From Oasisia sp. SBJ-2009 (Eukaryota > Annelida > Polychaeta > Sabellida > Siboglinidae): a stretch of DNA of 64,000 nucleotides. Where the stretch lies: the NCBI GenBank assembly GCA_964017155.1, contig OZ024858.1:28349187-28413186 (forward strand), in the 5' to 3' direction. Positions 1-11,600 of this stretch are shown here, piece after piece (the first letter of the stretch is position 1; every line of letters begins with the position of its first letter). A program made the position numbers and the translations under genes. The notes beneath the pieces were generated by a model. The model ran no database searches, was not told the origin of the DNA, and saw nothing but the letters and a program-made list of their open reading frames with translations.

Positions 1-1189
1 CGGGCGATAATATGGCACTTCACACATATTTGTTTCTCTTACGATGACTACGCAAATGATAGTATATTATGGATCTTAATATATTTAATTTCAGGAATAT
101 ATCCATAACACGGAATCACATAATTAACCAAATATAGTTTAACACTTCACTTAAGACAGAGTCAGAGAGTTAAGTCACGAAATGGCAAATGATCTACCTT
201 GAATTCAATTGTAATGCCTGATTTTTATTTTTGTACCCTAAAACGTCTACCGATACGCCAGTAGCAATCCCTCGATAGCAATGCTATCTCAGCCAATATT
301 GTATATGTGGCAACCATAGGTTTATGTGATTCATGAATGAATAATGAATTACTGGAAGTTTCTTTGCATATCTAGTGGTGCCATCTAGTGGAAACGATAC
401 ATCATACATGCTACGTCGAATGATGCGTCACAAATTTGTGCTTTGCGGTCCATCGAGCCACTGTTACGTATGCTTCTAAATGTGCTCTCTGCACAGTCGT
501 ATGCACATATGAGGAAGTCTAAATGTGTTGCATGTAAACGATAATATATAATAGACTTAATTTTAGCTATATAATATTATAGCTGTCAAAATTGTGCGAG
601 CGTTTACACGAGCGACTCCGATTTTAGCCCCCCCCCCCAATCAGTCCCGGAACATCCAATAGTCGCTCATTCTCTCTGCCTTCCCTACTCATGGCATGTT
701 TATTAATGATCATTTAACTCAATGACTCACCTGTATTTTTCAGTTTATGTCAGTGTTTTTCATGACAGAAGCTTTTTTGTTCTCGATCATCAGGAAAGGT
801 TAGGGCACGCGGCGCTCCTTGTTTCTTCTGCTTTTGTCTCATTCTAGGCTTGCTCCCTAGTCGTCGTACCTGGAGGTCCTCTGGCTGGTGTTTCCCATCT
901 GTCGTGTGCCCCTGTAGTTCTTTCATGAGTTATCTGTCATGAAATGCATTGTCTGATTTTAGGGTGATGCATGCATGGTCTCCTCTGGCATGTTATAGAC
1001 TATACTAGGCATTGTAATGATGTCCTCCCGGCGTCCTTGGATTTGCCTATATATGCAAGATGGCGATGCAACAGACTGCATGGGAAGGTTGCTGTTTAAC
1101 CAATCGGTCAAACATGTAAGGGTATACATGTAGCATTGCTTATTTACATTCGTTTTTAAGACAAACGCACGTACACTAAGCTAGGACAT

Positions 1190-1528
1190 ACTCGAACGGA
1201 CAGGGCTGCCATCTGTATGGAAGATCCTGACTTCTGATCAGAAAGAATCTCCGGTGAACTGGACACCTCATGAGGATGTCACCCGACAGGCTGCCAAAGC
1301 AGGTTCTCTACTCTCAACTGTCTTCTGGTCACAGAAAGAAAGGGCGCCCTCGACCGTCTCCGGCTCAAGGATACCATCAAGGGAAACCTGAAGCTGAGAG
1401 ACATAAAAACAGACTCATGGACATCACTCTCACAGCAGAGAGATAAATGAAGAGCAATAAGTCAAGCGATGGAATTTAAGCAGTCTTTGTCGCATCGCGA
1501 CCGACAGTATGATGATGATGATGACATT
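1190..1528 (+). mobile_element. LINE 3' fragment (same family as the copies at 12.6 and 31.5 kb)
   Basis: The segment runs from a 'CGAACGGACAGGGCTGCC' start through 'TGGACACCTCATGAGGATGTC' and 'CACAGAAAGAAAGGGCGCCC' to a (GAT)n tail near 1509-1523. It matches the last ~310 bp of the LINE copies at 12570-12870 (minus) and 32585-32895 (plus). Those encode the end of a reverse-transcriptase polyprotein ([13 protein letters not shown]... type). Small insertions break the frame here. It is a 5'-truncated dead copy. Confidence 0.8.
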
Positions 1529-2065
1529 TTTTTGGAGAGAGAGAGAGAGCACGCGTGTGCGCGCGTGCACGAATGTGCGCGTGTGCGCGAGCGCGCTTGT
1601 ATGCGTGCGTGTATGAGTGTGGAGGGTAATTTCCAAAGTGTGGTCAGTGATCGATGATCATCCGCGCAAGGACTTCCTGAATTTTCCCGTAGACCTATAC
1701 CTACATATGGCGCCTAGTTTTTACCATACCGTGAGGGTAATTTAGGTAATTATAATTCTCCAGTGAGCGACTTTGATATTCATAAATTTAAATCAGTTCA
1801 ATGCTTCACTTCAAACACAATTATACATATAATAATTAATACGCACATATATTACGTCGTTCTTCTAACAGCAAAAGTACATTATAGCCTACAGCTAGAA
1901 GTAAAAAAGAATACATATATATATATATATATCCACAAATATTTTCCTCTAGTTTAATAGTATCGATCATGCTTTTCCTATAGTTGAATTATATATTATA
2001 AATCATAACTGAAACCATACGTTTAAAAACGTGATAATATTAACTCCCTCAGGCCTATACACTTC

Positions 2066-2091
2066 GGGGGGGGGGGGGGGGGGGGGGGGGG
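2066..2091. repeat. Poly-G run, 26 nt
   Basis: There is an uninterrupted run of 26 guanines followed by GAGAGAA. Its exact length may be a sequencing or assembly estimate. It could form a G-quadruplex. Confidence 0.9.
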
Positions 2092-2873
2092 AGAGAACTA
2101 GGTTATCTTTATAGAGCCTACAATAAATAAGCTTCTATAATAGTATTTCACCTATCACCTTAATTAACCCTAAACTGTAATCCTCCTAATAAAGTTATTA
2201 TTATTATTATTAGCTTTTCATATTGGCTCTCCGGTATCGCGCTTCGCTTTCTTTTGTGGAGGGGGTTACATTTTTATTCATCAATTTTGTGTTGCCTCGC
2301 AGTCATCATTTCAGCTGTCCTCTCTGCTGATCTTATCTCCTGACATACTCGAATAAACAGGACACTGATGCAGCCCCCCCCCCCCCCAATTAAGCTCCTC
2401 CAAAATTAAGCCCCCCCCCCCCCCCGGTTTTGACGTCCTAGGTATTAGCAGCATTCCTAGGCTGCGTGTCGATGCAGGTACCACAAGTCACGCTACTAAT
2501 CAAAGGCGGCTAGATACTAGAAAAACACGCCCCACTCCCCGCCTGACTATGTTATAGGCCCCCCTATTCTGTTTCACAGAGATCAGCGTTTCGATTGTGT
2601 ATTGTATTTGATGGCGGGAAATGCGCGACGTTCGCGCTCCTTCAATAACACGTGACATGAACGATGACATCATGAACCATTTATGGGGACAGTCTTTGTA
2701 CAGTGATCGACTGGTCATGCACGAATTGGGCAAATTACATTGCACGTGACTTGAATTAGCGAATAGTCGTGCAGATTGTTTGCACGTGATAGCTCTTATA
2801 GCGTCAGCGGCGAAGAAGACGGGTACTCGGTCCTTTTGTTCACGGTGTACGTTGGTCGAACAAGTCCTGCACG

Positions 2874-5800
2874 ATGGGAGATCAAGAATATGGTGTTTCT
2901 AATGGCGATGAGCAGTACCAACAACAAGAAACATACGAAGAACAAGGTCAACAACAGATTGAAGCTGGAAGCGGCGATGGTCCTTTAAATCCTGGTGACA
3001 AAATAAATGCGTCGAAAAATGACGACGATGAAAGGTGAGCGAGCCAATTTGCCGGCCGGGCTTCCGAGGCGCGTGGTTTGGGCTATGCCTGCGACATAAA
3101 TCTTCCGTGTATGTTAATCAGTGCGTTATGACAAGCTTAAAGCACGTACTCGTATACGACGCAATCATGTTAACACGTGGAAACAAACTGCTTTTGCGTG
3201 GTGAGCGGTGGGCTTTTGGTAACATTGCAATAATTTCGAACCACCCGGCAAACTGATTTCCGTTGACAAGATGGCGGCTGATGTAGCACGCGGTTCTAGA
3301 CTAAGACAGAACAATGGAATCAATAAAAGGAGTTCATGTGTGCTAGATTGGCAGTATTGGTTTATACAATAATTAGGTAGTTAGTCAGTATTGGTATATC
3401 AACATATGTGTATGTTTTATTTTATTGTTTTCTTTAATGTTGATACTTTTTTCGTCAATTGTCGTTAATTGATTTCTTATTTTCTTTGTATTACCAGAAA
3501 AATATTTGTCGGTGGCCTAAGCTGGGAGACGACAGTCAGTAAGTATAAGTCGGAGGTAATCTTGTTCTGTGATTATTAATGCATATTCATTGATTAGTTA
3601 AACAATTTTGTGAAGTTGTACAATAATCTGTATCCATTGCATTAAGATTGTGTGTTTATTTTACAAAATCGATACCACAAGGTGTGCAGCATAAGACCAT
3701 TTATTTTTAGTAAAAAACTTTGTCCATGATAATTCTCATCGATGTGAGTTTGGTTCTGTAAATGTGCCAATAGCCTAAACACATTCTAAAATTGTTTTAG
3801 ATCAGACGGTAACAAAAGTAATGCTCTTATGTGTGTGCCTTCTTTTGCAGAGGACCTGAAAGAATACTTCAGCAAATATGGCGATGTTCTGGACTGCACG
3901 TTAAAAACAGATCCCTCAACAGGTCGTTCCCGAGGTTTCGGGTTCGTCCTCTTCGCAGACACATCGTCCGTTGAACGGGTGCGTAATATTCTTGTGCATT
4001 AATATAACATGGTTTGTCATTGTTGCATGTTCTGTTGAAAAGTAAAAAGACATCTTCAACTCCAAGGCTGTCTATTGTTCTGGTTTCATATGCATTGGTT
4101 GGTGTGGTTGCAGGTAATCAGCGAGCGTGATCACACACTACATGGCAGGACAATTGACCCTAAGAGGGCAAAGGCGAGAGGTGGTCGGGAACCCATCAAG
4201 AAGGTGTTTGTCGGCGGTCTCGACCCAGAGGTGCCGGAGTCTGACATCCGGGAATATTTCGGCCGATTTGGCAAGGTATGTAATTGTTAGGATTACATTT
4301 GTGAATATTTACAAAACATCTTGATGATTGTTGGTCATTAATTTTTTTGATTATTTATTTTAAAAATACTGTTTGTTTATTGCATTTACAACCATCACAG
4401 ATTATTACATCATAGTAATGCTAGGAGTCGGAATAGATTTAACACCTTGTTTAGTTATGCAAGCTTTGAAATGCAAAAAAACAACTAAAGACTTGACTAT
4501 ATTTTCATTCATGTCTGTTTTAGATTGAGGAAATTGACCTGCCATTTGACAAAGTAAAGAACCAGAGGAGAGCTTTCTGCTTCATTACATTTGAGACGGA
4601 GGAGATTGTTAACCGAGTTTGTGAAGAACAGAAACAGAAAATTGGTGGCAAAACGGTGAGTTATATAGTCGGTCGTGCATACATTAAAATACATGTAAAT
4701 GTAATGACACAGTTCTCATATTTATCTTTACAGGAAGGCATAACGGTGATGTTTTAAGGACAACCCTAAGTGCATTGCTGAAGAACTATGTATAAGCCAA
4801 CAACAGCAGATAACAATCTGGTTGATGTGCTGACAACAGCTGCTGCAAGCTTTCTCACTGTTGTATAATTACTTTGCAGATTAAACCTTCTTAGCCATTT
4901 TGCATGTAGGTTCACTCTCCTTACAGTTGGGTAACTGTGACGTGTCTTGGACCGTAATGATAACTGGTCGTAAGGGGCGTCCTTCCATACCGCACTTCAT
5001 CTTGCTATGTTGCCACTCAGTCAGTCGCCAGGGGCAACTTATCAATGATGTCCTTTGTTCCACTTTCCAGCTGGTGGAGTGGCGACATATGGATCTCAAA
5101 ATGAGGTACATGGGCTTGGGAGACCACCTACCTCTGAGCAAAGGTTACCTCTTCCTCATGTGCAATGGAACGAGCAAAATAATGCGTTGTCTATATCTCA
5201 CAATCAACAACTGTTGCTGTAATGTGCTTGTTTCTCTACCTACGATACGTTCTGCCCTGAGATGACCGTAATGTAATATTAAATGCACCCTTTTTTCCAG
5301 TTTTCTCTTAGTAGATACCGTAATACGTAACGGTAATTGCAGTTTTCTCTATCATGAATCGCAGGTAATATCAACGTAACGTGTGGACGTCTAAGCTGTT
5401 GTTGCATTATCGGATCTGGTAATGCAACAAGTTATCTGGTAGGTGTTTTACGTGCTGCAGTTTACTGCACCTCTCCTGTTTATGCCTGTGAAGGTTGCAT
5501 CTTGACTCACTGCTCGTCATTTCAGGTTGATGTGAAGAAGGCAACACCCAAGTCGGAACAAGGATTTGGTGGCGGCTTTGGCGGTCGTGGTGGCGGCTTT
5601 GGCGGTGGATTTGGAGGCCGAGGAGGTGGTCGCGGAGGCGGTCGTGGCAGGGGTAAATATGTTGATATGTCGCTGAAATTGTATTTGGAGCAGGGGTAAA
5701 TAAATATGTTGCTGAAATTTTATTTGGATTGGGTTTTGTGTTACCTGTCTCGTATTACTTTGAACCTTTTGTACGCTTTTTGTAACTGAAGCTTTCCTCC

Positions 5801-6645
5801 ACTCCAACCAACCTCTACAAAGGTTATACCTTTGATGTGTAAGTTAGTAACACATTTTTACAATGCCTTGGTTCGATATGGGTAAAAATGTATTTTCAGG
5901 TGGTTACAACCAGGGTTATGGTAACCAGGGCTATGACTACTACAACAACTACAACCAGGGTTATGGTTCAGGATACGACTACAACCAGGGCTATGGCGGC
6001 GGTGGCGGCGGATACGACTACAACAGCTACTACAACAACCAGGGTGGCTGGGGAGGATATGGCGGCAACCAGGGATATGGCAGCTACGGAAACGGCGGAG
6101 GTAGGTGTAATCTTGTAATACATTTCAGCTGTCCCCGTCACATTGATGTATGTATGTAATAGTAGGAGTAGCTCGTGTAGTCATTTCACTAGCTTTCCTA
6201 GACCTTTCTTGCAGGTTGTTAATTGCAATGTAACACGTATGTTTATCGTCTGCATGTTCAGCACTAATTCTTCGTGTTTATTTTCTCTAAAGGTTACGAT
6301 TACAGCGGATGGGGTTACGGTGACGGCAGCCAAGGTGAGTTGCCATCGCTAGTCACCTTCACCACTGTTCCGTTATTGAGTTATCGCAAAGCGCGTTTCG
6401 CTCGCAACACGCCTAAACATTGCAGGTTGCACTTGTTTGGATTCTGTTCTCTTTTCTGATCCGCTGCCTGCGTGCAGCGGCATCCATTCATCGTAACTGT
6501 CTGATTTCCACTGTAGATGGCGCGACTTGTTGTGAGCACCTATGTTACTGAAACTGGTCTTTTGTACTCTGCAGGTTCACAGCAGAACAAACAGTATACA
6601 CCCAAACGTGGCAGTGCTGGTGGCTATCATCCGTACAGTCGCTAA
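2874..6645 (+). CDS. hnRNP A/B-type RNA-binding protein, two RRMs with RGG and Tyr/Gly-rich tail
   Basis: Nine coding exons join in phase: 2874-3034, 3498-3538, 3851-3978, 4114-4275, 4524-4655, 5526-5652, 5900-6100, 6293-6334 and 6575-6645 (354 aa). All introns are GT-AG. Residues 1-53 are Gln/Glu-rich. RRM1 has RNP2 KIFVGGL (55-61) and RNP1 RGFGFVLF (95-102). RRM2 has KVFVGGL (140-146) and RRAFCFITF (179-187). Residues ~221-251 are an RGG/FGG box and 251-335 are a low-complexity tail of Tyr, Asn, Gln and Gly. The C-terminus ends in HPYSR, which resembles a PY-type nuclear localisation signal. This layout is that of hnRNP A/B, hnRNP D and fly Squid: nuclear-cytoplasmic proteins binding pre-mRNA and mRNA in splicing, stability and transport. 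The start ATG is the first in frame and opens a good N-terminus. The paralogue (AB, D or DL) cannot be chosen from sequence alone. Confidence 0.93.
4734..4757 (+). other. Possible alternative terminal exon of the hnRNP gene
   Basis: A good acceptor (TTTATCTTTACAG) is followed at 4734 by seven codons (EGITVMF) and TAA at 4755-4757. It is in phase with exon 5, which ends at 4655. Its use would give a 215-aa protein with both RRMs but no RGG box or Tyr/Gly tail. I see no clear AATAAA close by. It may be a decoy acceptor. Confidence 0.25.
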
Positions 6646-7737
6646 ATGACTGCGATCAGTGCACCTAATGTCTAAGGGGGGTAAGTAGTAGTACTGATGT
6701 CCAGACTGGATTGTTTTATGTTAGTTGTTGTGTAGAACTGTTGTTGTTCTGCCATTGATCACATAGCGTAGTGAATCTAATTGTGCACGCGGTCATGGAA
6801 ATTGTGGGCTACTTTGTGTCCGTTGCTCGAACTGACATTGACTATCAATACGGTCTTTGTTGATTGATTTTTGTTGTGGAACTTGTTGACCCACTTTTGT
6901 TTGGATTCTTGTTTCAACTAACTCGTGTGTGGATCGAACATCTGGTTCTTCCATGTAAACTGCTTTTTGTTTAGTTTTCAAAATTGGGAATACTGAGACC
7001 AGTCGGACGTACAAACTACTACTTAGCCCGTTCCTCTTTGTGTCTGCTTGCACAGTTATATGCCTGTTTTGTGTGACTTTACTGGTTTTTAGCAGAATTC
7101 GCTGCCAGATTTGTATTTATTTGCGCATAGAGCTTTATTATTAGTACTGTTCAGTTTAAAGGTAACACTATTTTGAATGTATTGCTTCCTAAAGTGTGCA
7201 TTTTTGCAGCAGAAAATGACAGTTTTGTGTTGTATTCCTCACTCCATTGACCTTTGTCGTTCAATACATTGCAGGTCGCAGATCTCGAGAATGTCTGTGA
7301 GGGTATCAAGTGACAAGACGCGTTGCTGCTTGCCACTGAAAGCCGAGTTGTCCTGTAGGCGTTTGTGTGTAGACGTGGAGTGGCAACGATGCCAGTGCTG
7401 TTTCGGTCGAACTGTCTAGACAGCACACAGTGCGGACCAGTCACTTGGACAATATCTACGTGCTTATAACCCACTGGATCGTGTGCATCGGTGGGATATT
7501 TGTGTCTAGCTTGCTATTTTCGGAGGCATTTACGACATTGCCGTCGCTTCGTGCAGTCGCCGTATGACTCCCAGCCTGGAGTGCAGTACACTTCGCATTG
7601 GTTATTCGATCAACATAGAAAAGAACAATATGTCACTGTGTTAGGGAGGACGTGCACTACGATTTTATTTTTGTACATCTGGTGAAGTGAAATTTTACGT
7701 TCTATTTGTGTTGTCTCGGTTTTACTTTGTCAATAAA
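6646..7737 (+). other. 3' UTR of the hnRNP gene
   Basis: This stretch follows the TAA at 6643-6645 and reaches a canonical AATAAA at 7732-7737. It is T-rich and has no long coding frame of its own. Several CAG acceptor-like sites occur, so an intron within the UTR is possible. Confidence 0.65.
7732..7737 (+). terminator. Polyadenylation signal AATAAA of the hnRNP gene
   Basis: TCAATAAACATG lies about 1.09 kb after the stop codon. It is the first plus-strand canonical signal after the gene and is followed by T-rich sequence. Confidence 0.65.
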
Positions 7738-8310
7738 CATGTAGCATTTTTATTGAATTTTGTCCTAGTTACTGTCGGAATGATGTGGTTTTTTCTGCCA
7801 ATTCAAATTCTCATTTTGTGGGTTTCTGCATTTCGCTAATCTCTATCAGGGGAGTTCTTCTGTTGATACTTGGCAGTAAGAACTAGACATTGATGTGTTT
7901 GGAGGTGAACTAATCTTTGCATAGATTTCCTGTTGTGCCTAGTGGGCATGTTTGAGGAACTACATTGTGGATTATGATGAAATGTAATTTACTTGTATGC
8001 TGTACAGTAAGTGTGCTTTTGGCTTGTCAGTAAATTGGTTTGCAAAATTAAAATTACAGCTGAAACTTAATGGTGTTATAACTATATAACCAGTATATAC
8101 GAAAGGTTGTAGTTGGATATACATTCCAACTCTCATTTGCAACCCGTGTCCATGCACAGAATTGTACGAAGATATTACATGGTGTCCCCCCAAGATGTCA
8201 CTGCACAAAATATTGAAAGGGTCTCTCTCTCTTGTGTTAACAATATTCAAAATGAAACTGGCATCAAGAAAATTCTAGTAACAAATACAGAGATGGTTAA
8301 AAAAAAAATT

Positions 8311-8316
8311 TTTATT
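8311..8316 (-). terminator. Polyadenylation signal of the RNF181-like gene
   Basis: TTTATT on the plus strand reads AATAAA on the minus strand, about 135 nt past the stop at 8452. The convergent hnRNP signal lies about 570 bp away, so the two 3' ends do not overlap. Confidence 0.6.
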
Positions 8317-8442
8317 AAGTGAAAATACATGTATAAATATTTATAAGCTCATAAAAGATATGGTGAGTCAACTGTTACGCCATCACCTTGAGTTGGAAGA
8401 ACACAATTATGGGCAGTAGGTATTGCGATTTTTATTTCTAGT

Positions 8443-8680
8443 TATTTATATTCAACCGTACATAGAATCATGAAGTGCTTCGATTTCAAATTCTCTTTGC
8501 TTCTGTCTTGCCTGAAAGAGATTAGAATCACAAGTTACAAAAACATGACAAGCTAAAAGTATTGAAATGTTACAAGAACACTGCAATTGTTTTTTTGTAA
8601 TTATATTCAACCATACATAGAATCATGAATTCGATTTCAAATTCTCGGCTTCGGCTTTGCATGAGAGATTAGAATCATGA
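8443..8680 (-). repeat. Tandem duplication of the RNF181 terminal exon
   Basis: Two direct copies of about 85 bp lie at 8443-8530 and 8597-8680. Both contain ATTCAACC(G/A)TACATAG and ATTTCAAATTCTC. The first is the real last exon. In the second the acceptor is destroyed (CAG became CATGAG in plus-strand terms) and a few bases are lost, so it looks like a dead exon copy within intron 5. Confidence 0.75.
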
Positions 8681-11600
8681 ACAGCTAAAGAGAATTAAAA
8701 TGTAATACTTGTGAGTTGGTTGCCTTGAATACAATATAATCTGGCAGAAGTTTAGTGTCTACGTTTGAACAAATCCATTTGTCTTCAGTGTCCAACATCA
8801 TAACTAATATGGAGTCTGCTTCACAGTTCTTATACCTCCGTGTTATGCTGTTTATATATGCTATAATAATGCCAATGATTGCTACCTTTTGCTTCTTGAA
8901 TTCTTCGTAGTCCGGGTTATCAGTTGGCACTTCCTGTCTGCACACGGGACAACTGTTTGTCTGTTGCAATACAAACACAACACTTAATGGTACACAAACT
9001 AATCAGCACATGGGTAATGATGTCGAAGAACTCGAATGCAACAACTGAACGCTTCCATGTTCCATCGATCAATGTCAGCCTCCCCATTGTGTTCAATTAA
9101 CATGAACATTGATCATTTCATTTTGATTAGGTGCAACAGTTAATTATTTAGTTACTCCATATAGGTCTTGCTTCAGTAGATAGTGAGGGACGTTAATGTC
9201 AGCAAGGGCCATAGATTTTCACATCTGGACAAAAGCATGAAATGTGGCACCGATGATCACGATCCCATACAATTTCAGAATTTTGGTGGAACCAACCTGA
9301 AATTTCATGGTTTTGTCCTGATGTGAAAATTTAACATCCCTCAGTAAATGTCTGTCTAGGAGTCTTACTTATACCTGTGAACACATTGATGCATCAGAAC
9401 TGAGTTAACCAGCATGACATTTACATTACTTACATACATTATGTAAAAAGCACAAACAGAACACAATCCATAAAAAAATGCCACACACAAGGACAAGCAC
9501 GATTGAACGTTATTTATGGTGGTCCAGGGTCTCTGGATAAAGGTTGTTGATATCAGATTAATGTGATTTTTTAAACATTACAATAGTTTTTTAATACTGG
9601 TACTTTTAAAAACTTACGAGGAAAGGGAGATATTTGGACAGGTAAAGTTAAACATAATTATTTGGGAGTTAAAACATCTCAAATATTCAATAAATAGTGA
9701 TGCACTTAACAGATGGCCCCCCAACTTGTAAGTAGACCAAGGCTAACTGTTGACACCTGATACAGTAAACAGACACAGGCCAGGTGCAGATGTGCTGTTG
9801 TGCAGCAAAAATACACCAGGAAATGATGCAGCTATGTCTATAATGTCTATAATGACACAACTGACATGATGTGGCTCCACCTCATGTTAACAGAAACTTC
9901 AGAAAGGGATGCTGTCATAAGTTTGTAATAGGAACCCAGATAACCAATACACCACCCCACCTTTTTGCATCATTATGCACTAACTGTGGGCTGTAGAGCA
10001 TGGTGGCAGTGTCTCGTGTGGTGCGGTGTGGTGTGTTCAAATCCGGCATACGCTGATTTGAGCTCAGACATGACTGAGAACATGGTTACAGACAGTCATC
10101 ATCATCATCATTGTGCAGCCATAGTGTCCCGTAGTTAGGCATATACACATGTATACAGTACAAATGTATATATATATATATACATGTATATATATAATTA
10201 TATATATATATGTATATACAGCACTGTATGTATATATATACATACATGTATATATATATTAATATTATATATATATATATCAATATTATAATGATATATA
10301 CATATATATTATATATATCATCATCACTGTGCAGTCATAGTGCGTAAGGCCTCAGCATGTTGCTTTCCCATCTGCCTATGTTGCACTATCCTCAGCCAGA
10401 TGGTACCCTTCCATGCAGTAGTCGTCTAGTTCGACTCTCCACCATCTTGCCAGTCTTCCTCTAGTCTTTCCTTTCCGTAGGGTTTCCAGGTGGTGTCATG
10501 CAATTACAGACAGTGGTGAATATGATTTTTTTGATTTATGTAGTCTTTGTTTGTGCATCACCATGTAACTGGGACATGGTTGGATGCTTCCCCGACTGAT
10601 CAGGTCTGCCAGGGATTTAGCAATAATGTGCTCTTACTGGTTTTAATGGCTGGCACGATAAAAGAAATTACTTCTACCACATGTAGGTACTTATATATAT
10701 CCCATGGGTAGATGGCGCCATCGGTGAAATTTACTGGTGACGACCAAATTTCCACCAACCAAAAACACAATACATGTGCCTCTCTGTTTTTGTGACTGCA
10801 GTTTCTTGCGAACATCCCCAAATGTTCAGTCTGACACATCAAACATTGTAACTGCCATTAGAAAAAAGCTAGCTGAGTTATTTTTGAAAGAATCTAACCT
10901 TTTCAATGGCATTTATTACGGTGTTGTGTGTTGACACAGGTAGTGGTTGGTGTCTGTAGCAGTGACTTACCCTTTCCAGCCAGGGCAGTATGCAGGTCGG
11001 GTGGAATCTGTGGCCACAAGGCATCTTACGTGTCTCATCTCCAGCCTTGTATTCTGCCAGACAGATTGGACAGTTCATCTTGTCTGCTACAAGCAACAAA
11101 CACAGACATTGACTGTAAGTCCTAACTCATCTCCGGAAACCTTTGACATTACATAACACATTCTGGTAATTTCAGACATGTCACTTTTTTTGTAAAATCT
11201 ATATTTCTGTATTGAAAGGTTGTTTTTTAATATGAAAAATATATACAGCCTGTATAAAGAAAGAATTCTGAAAGTCATACTTTGACAATGTTATGTCAGT
11301 CATTAGAAACTTTTATGAACTCCTCTTTTGGAACGAGGGAGAAAGAAAACACAGCGTGCAGCCATACATGAACCCTTCACAGCAGTAATCCACAAACACA
11401 ACCAGTTGTGTGGCTCACCGTTTAATCGATTCACAGCAGTAATCCACAAACACAACCAGTTGTGTGGCTCACCGTTTAATCGATTCACAGCAGTAATCCA
11501 CAAACACAACCAGTTGTGTGGCTCACCGTTTAATCGATTCTTTCTTTGATGAAAAGCAAATATGTCAATGCATCTCATTGCATCAGAATAATTATGGAAC

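Larger units (their letters stand above)
1..2873. other. Upstream spacer before the hnRNP gene
   Basis: I see no convincing gene here. The stretch is AT-rich and holds homopolymer runs (C at about 627-638, 2373-2387 and 2410-2425; a 26-nt G run at 2066-2091), a LINE 3' fragment at about 1190-1528, and a CA/CG-rich alternating tract at about 1537-1620. The last 200 bp before 2874 are less AT-rich and probably contain the promoter and 5' UTR of the RNA-binding protein gene. The short open frames here are low-complexity or antisense and are not supported as genes. Confidence 0.6.
8961..10970 (-). other. RNF181 intron 4
   Basis: This 2.0 kb intron has no coding signal. It holds a weak tRNA-like stretch at about 9985-10080 (a B-box-like GTTCAAATCC), short CAT repeats, an AT-rich microsatellite at 10160-10320 and a LINE 3' fragment at about 10316-10515. 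I see nothing recognisable in 9000-9960. Confidence 0.6.

Noticed and set aside
1430..1657. Open frames over the CA/CG-rich tract
   Set aside because: They read a microsatellite and a LINE tail; composition is His/Thr/Arg repetition with no family signature.
11328..11578. Frames with 18-residue repeats on both strands
   Set aside because: Produced by the 54-bp tandem repeat in an RNF181 intron.
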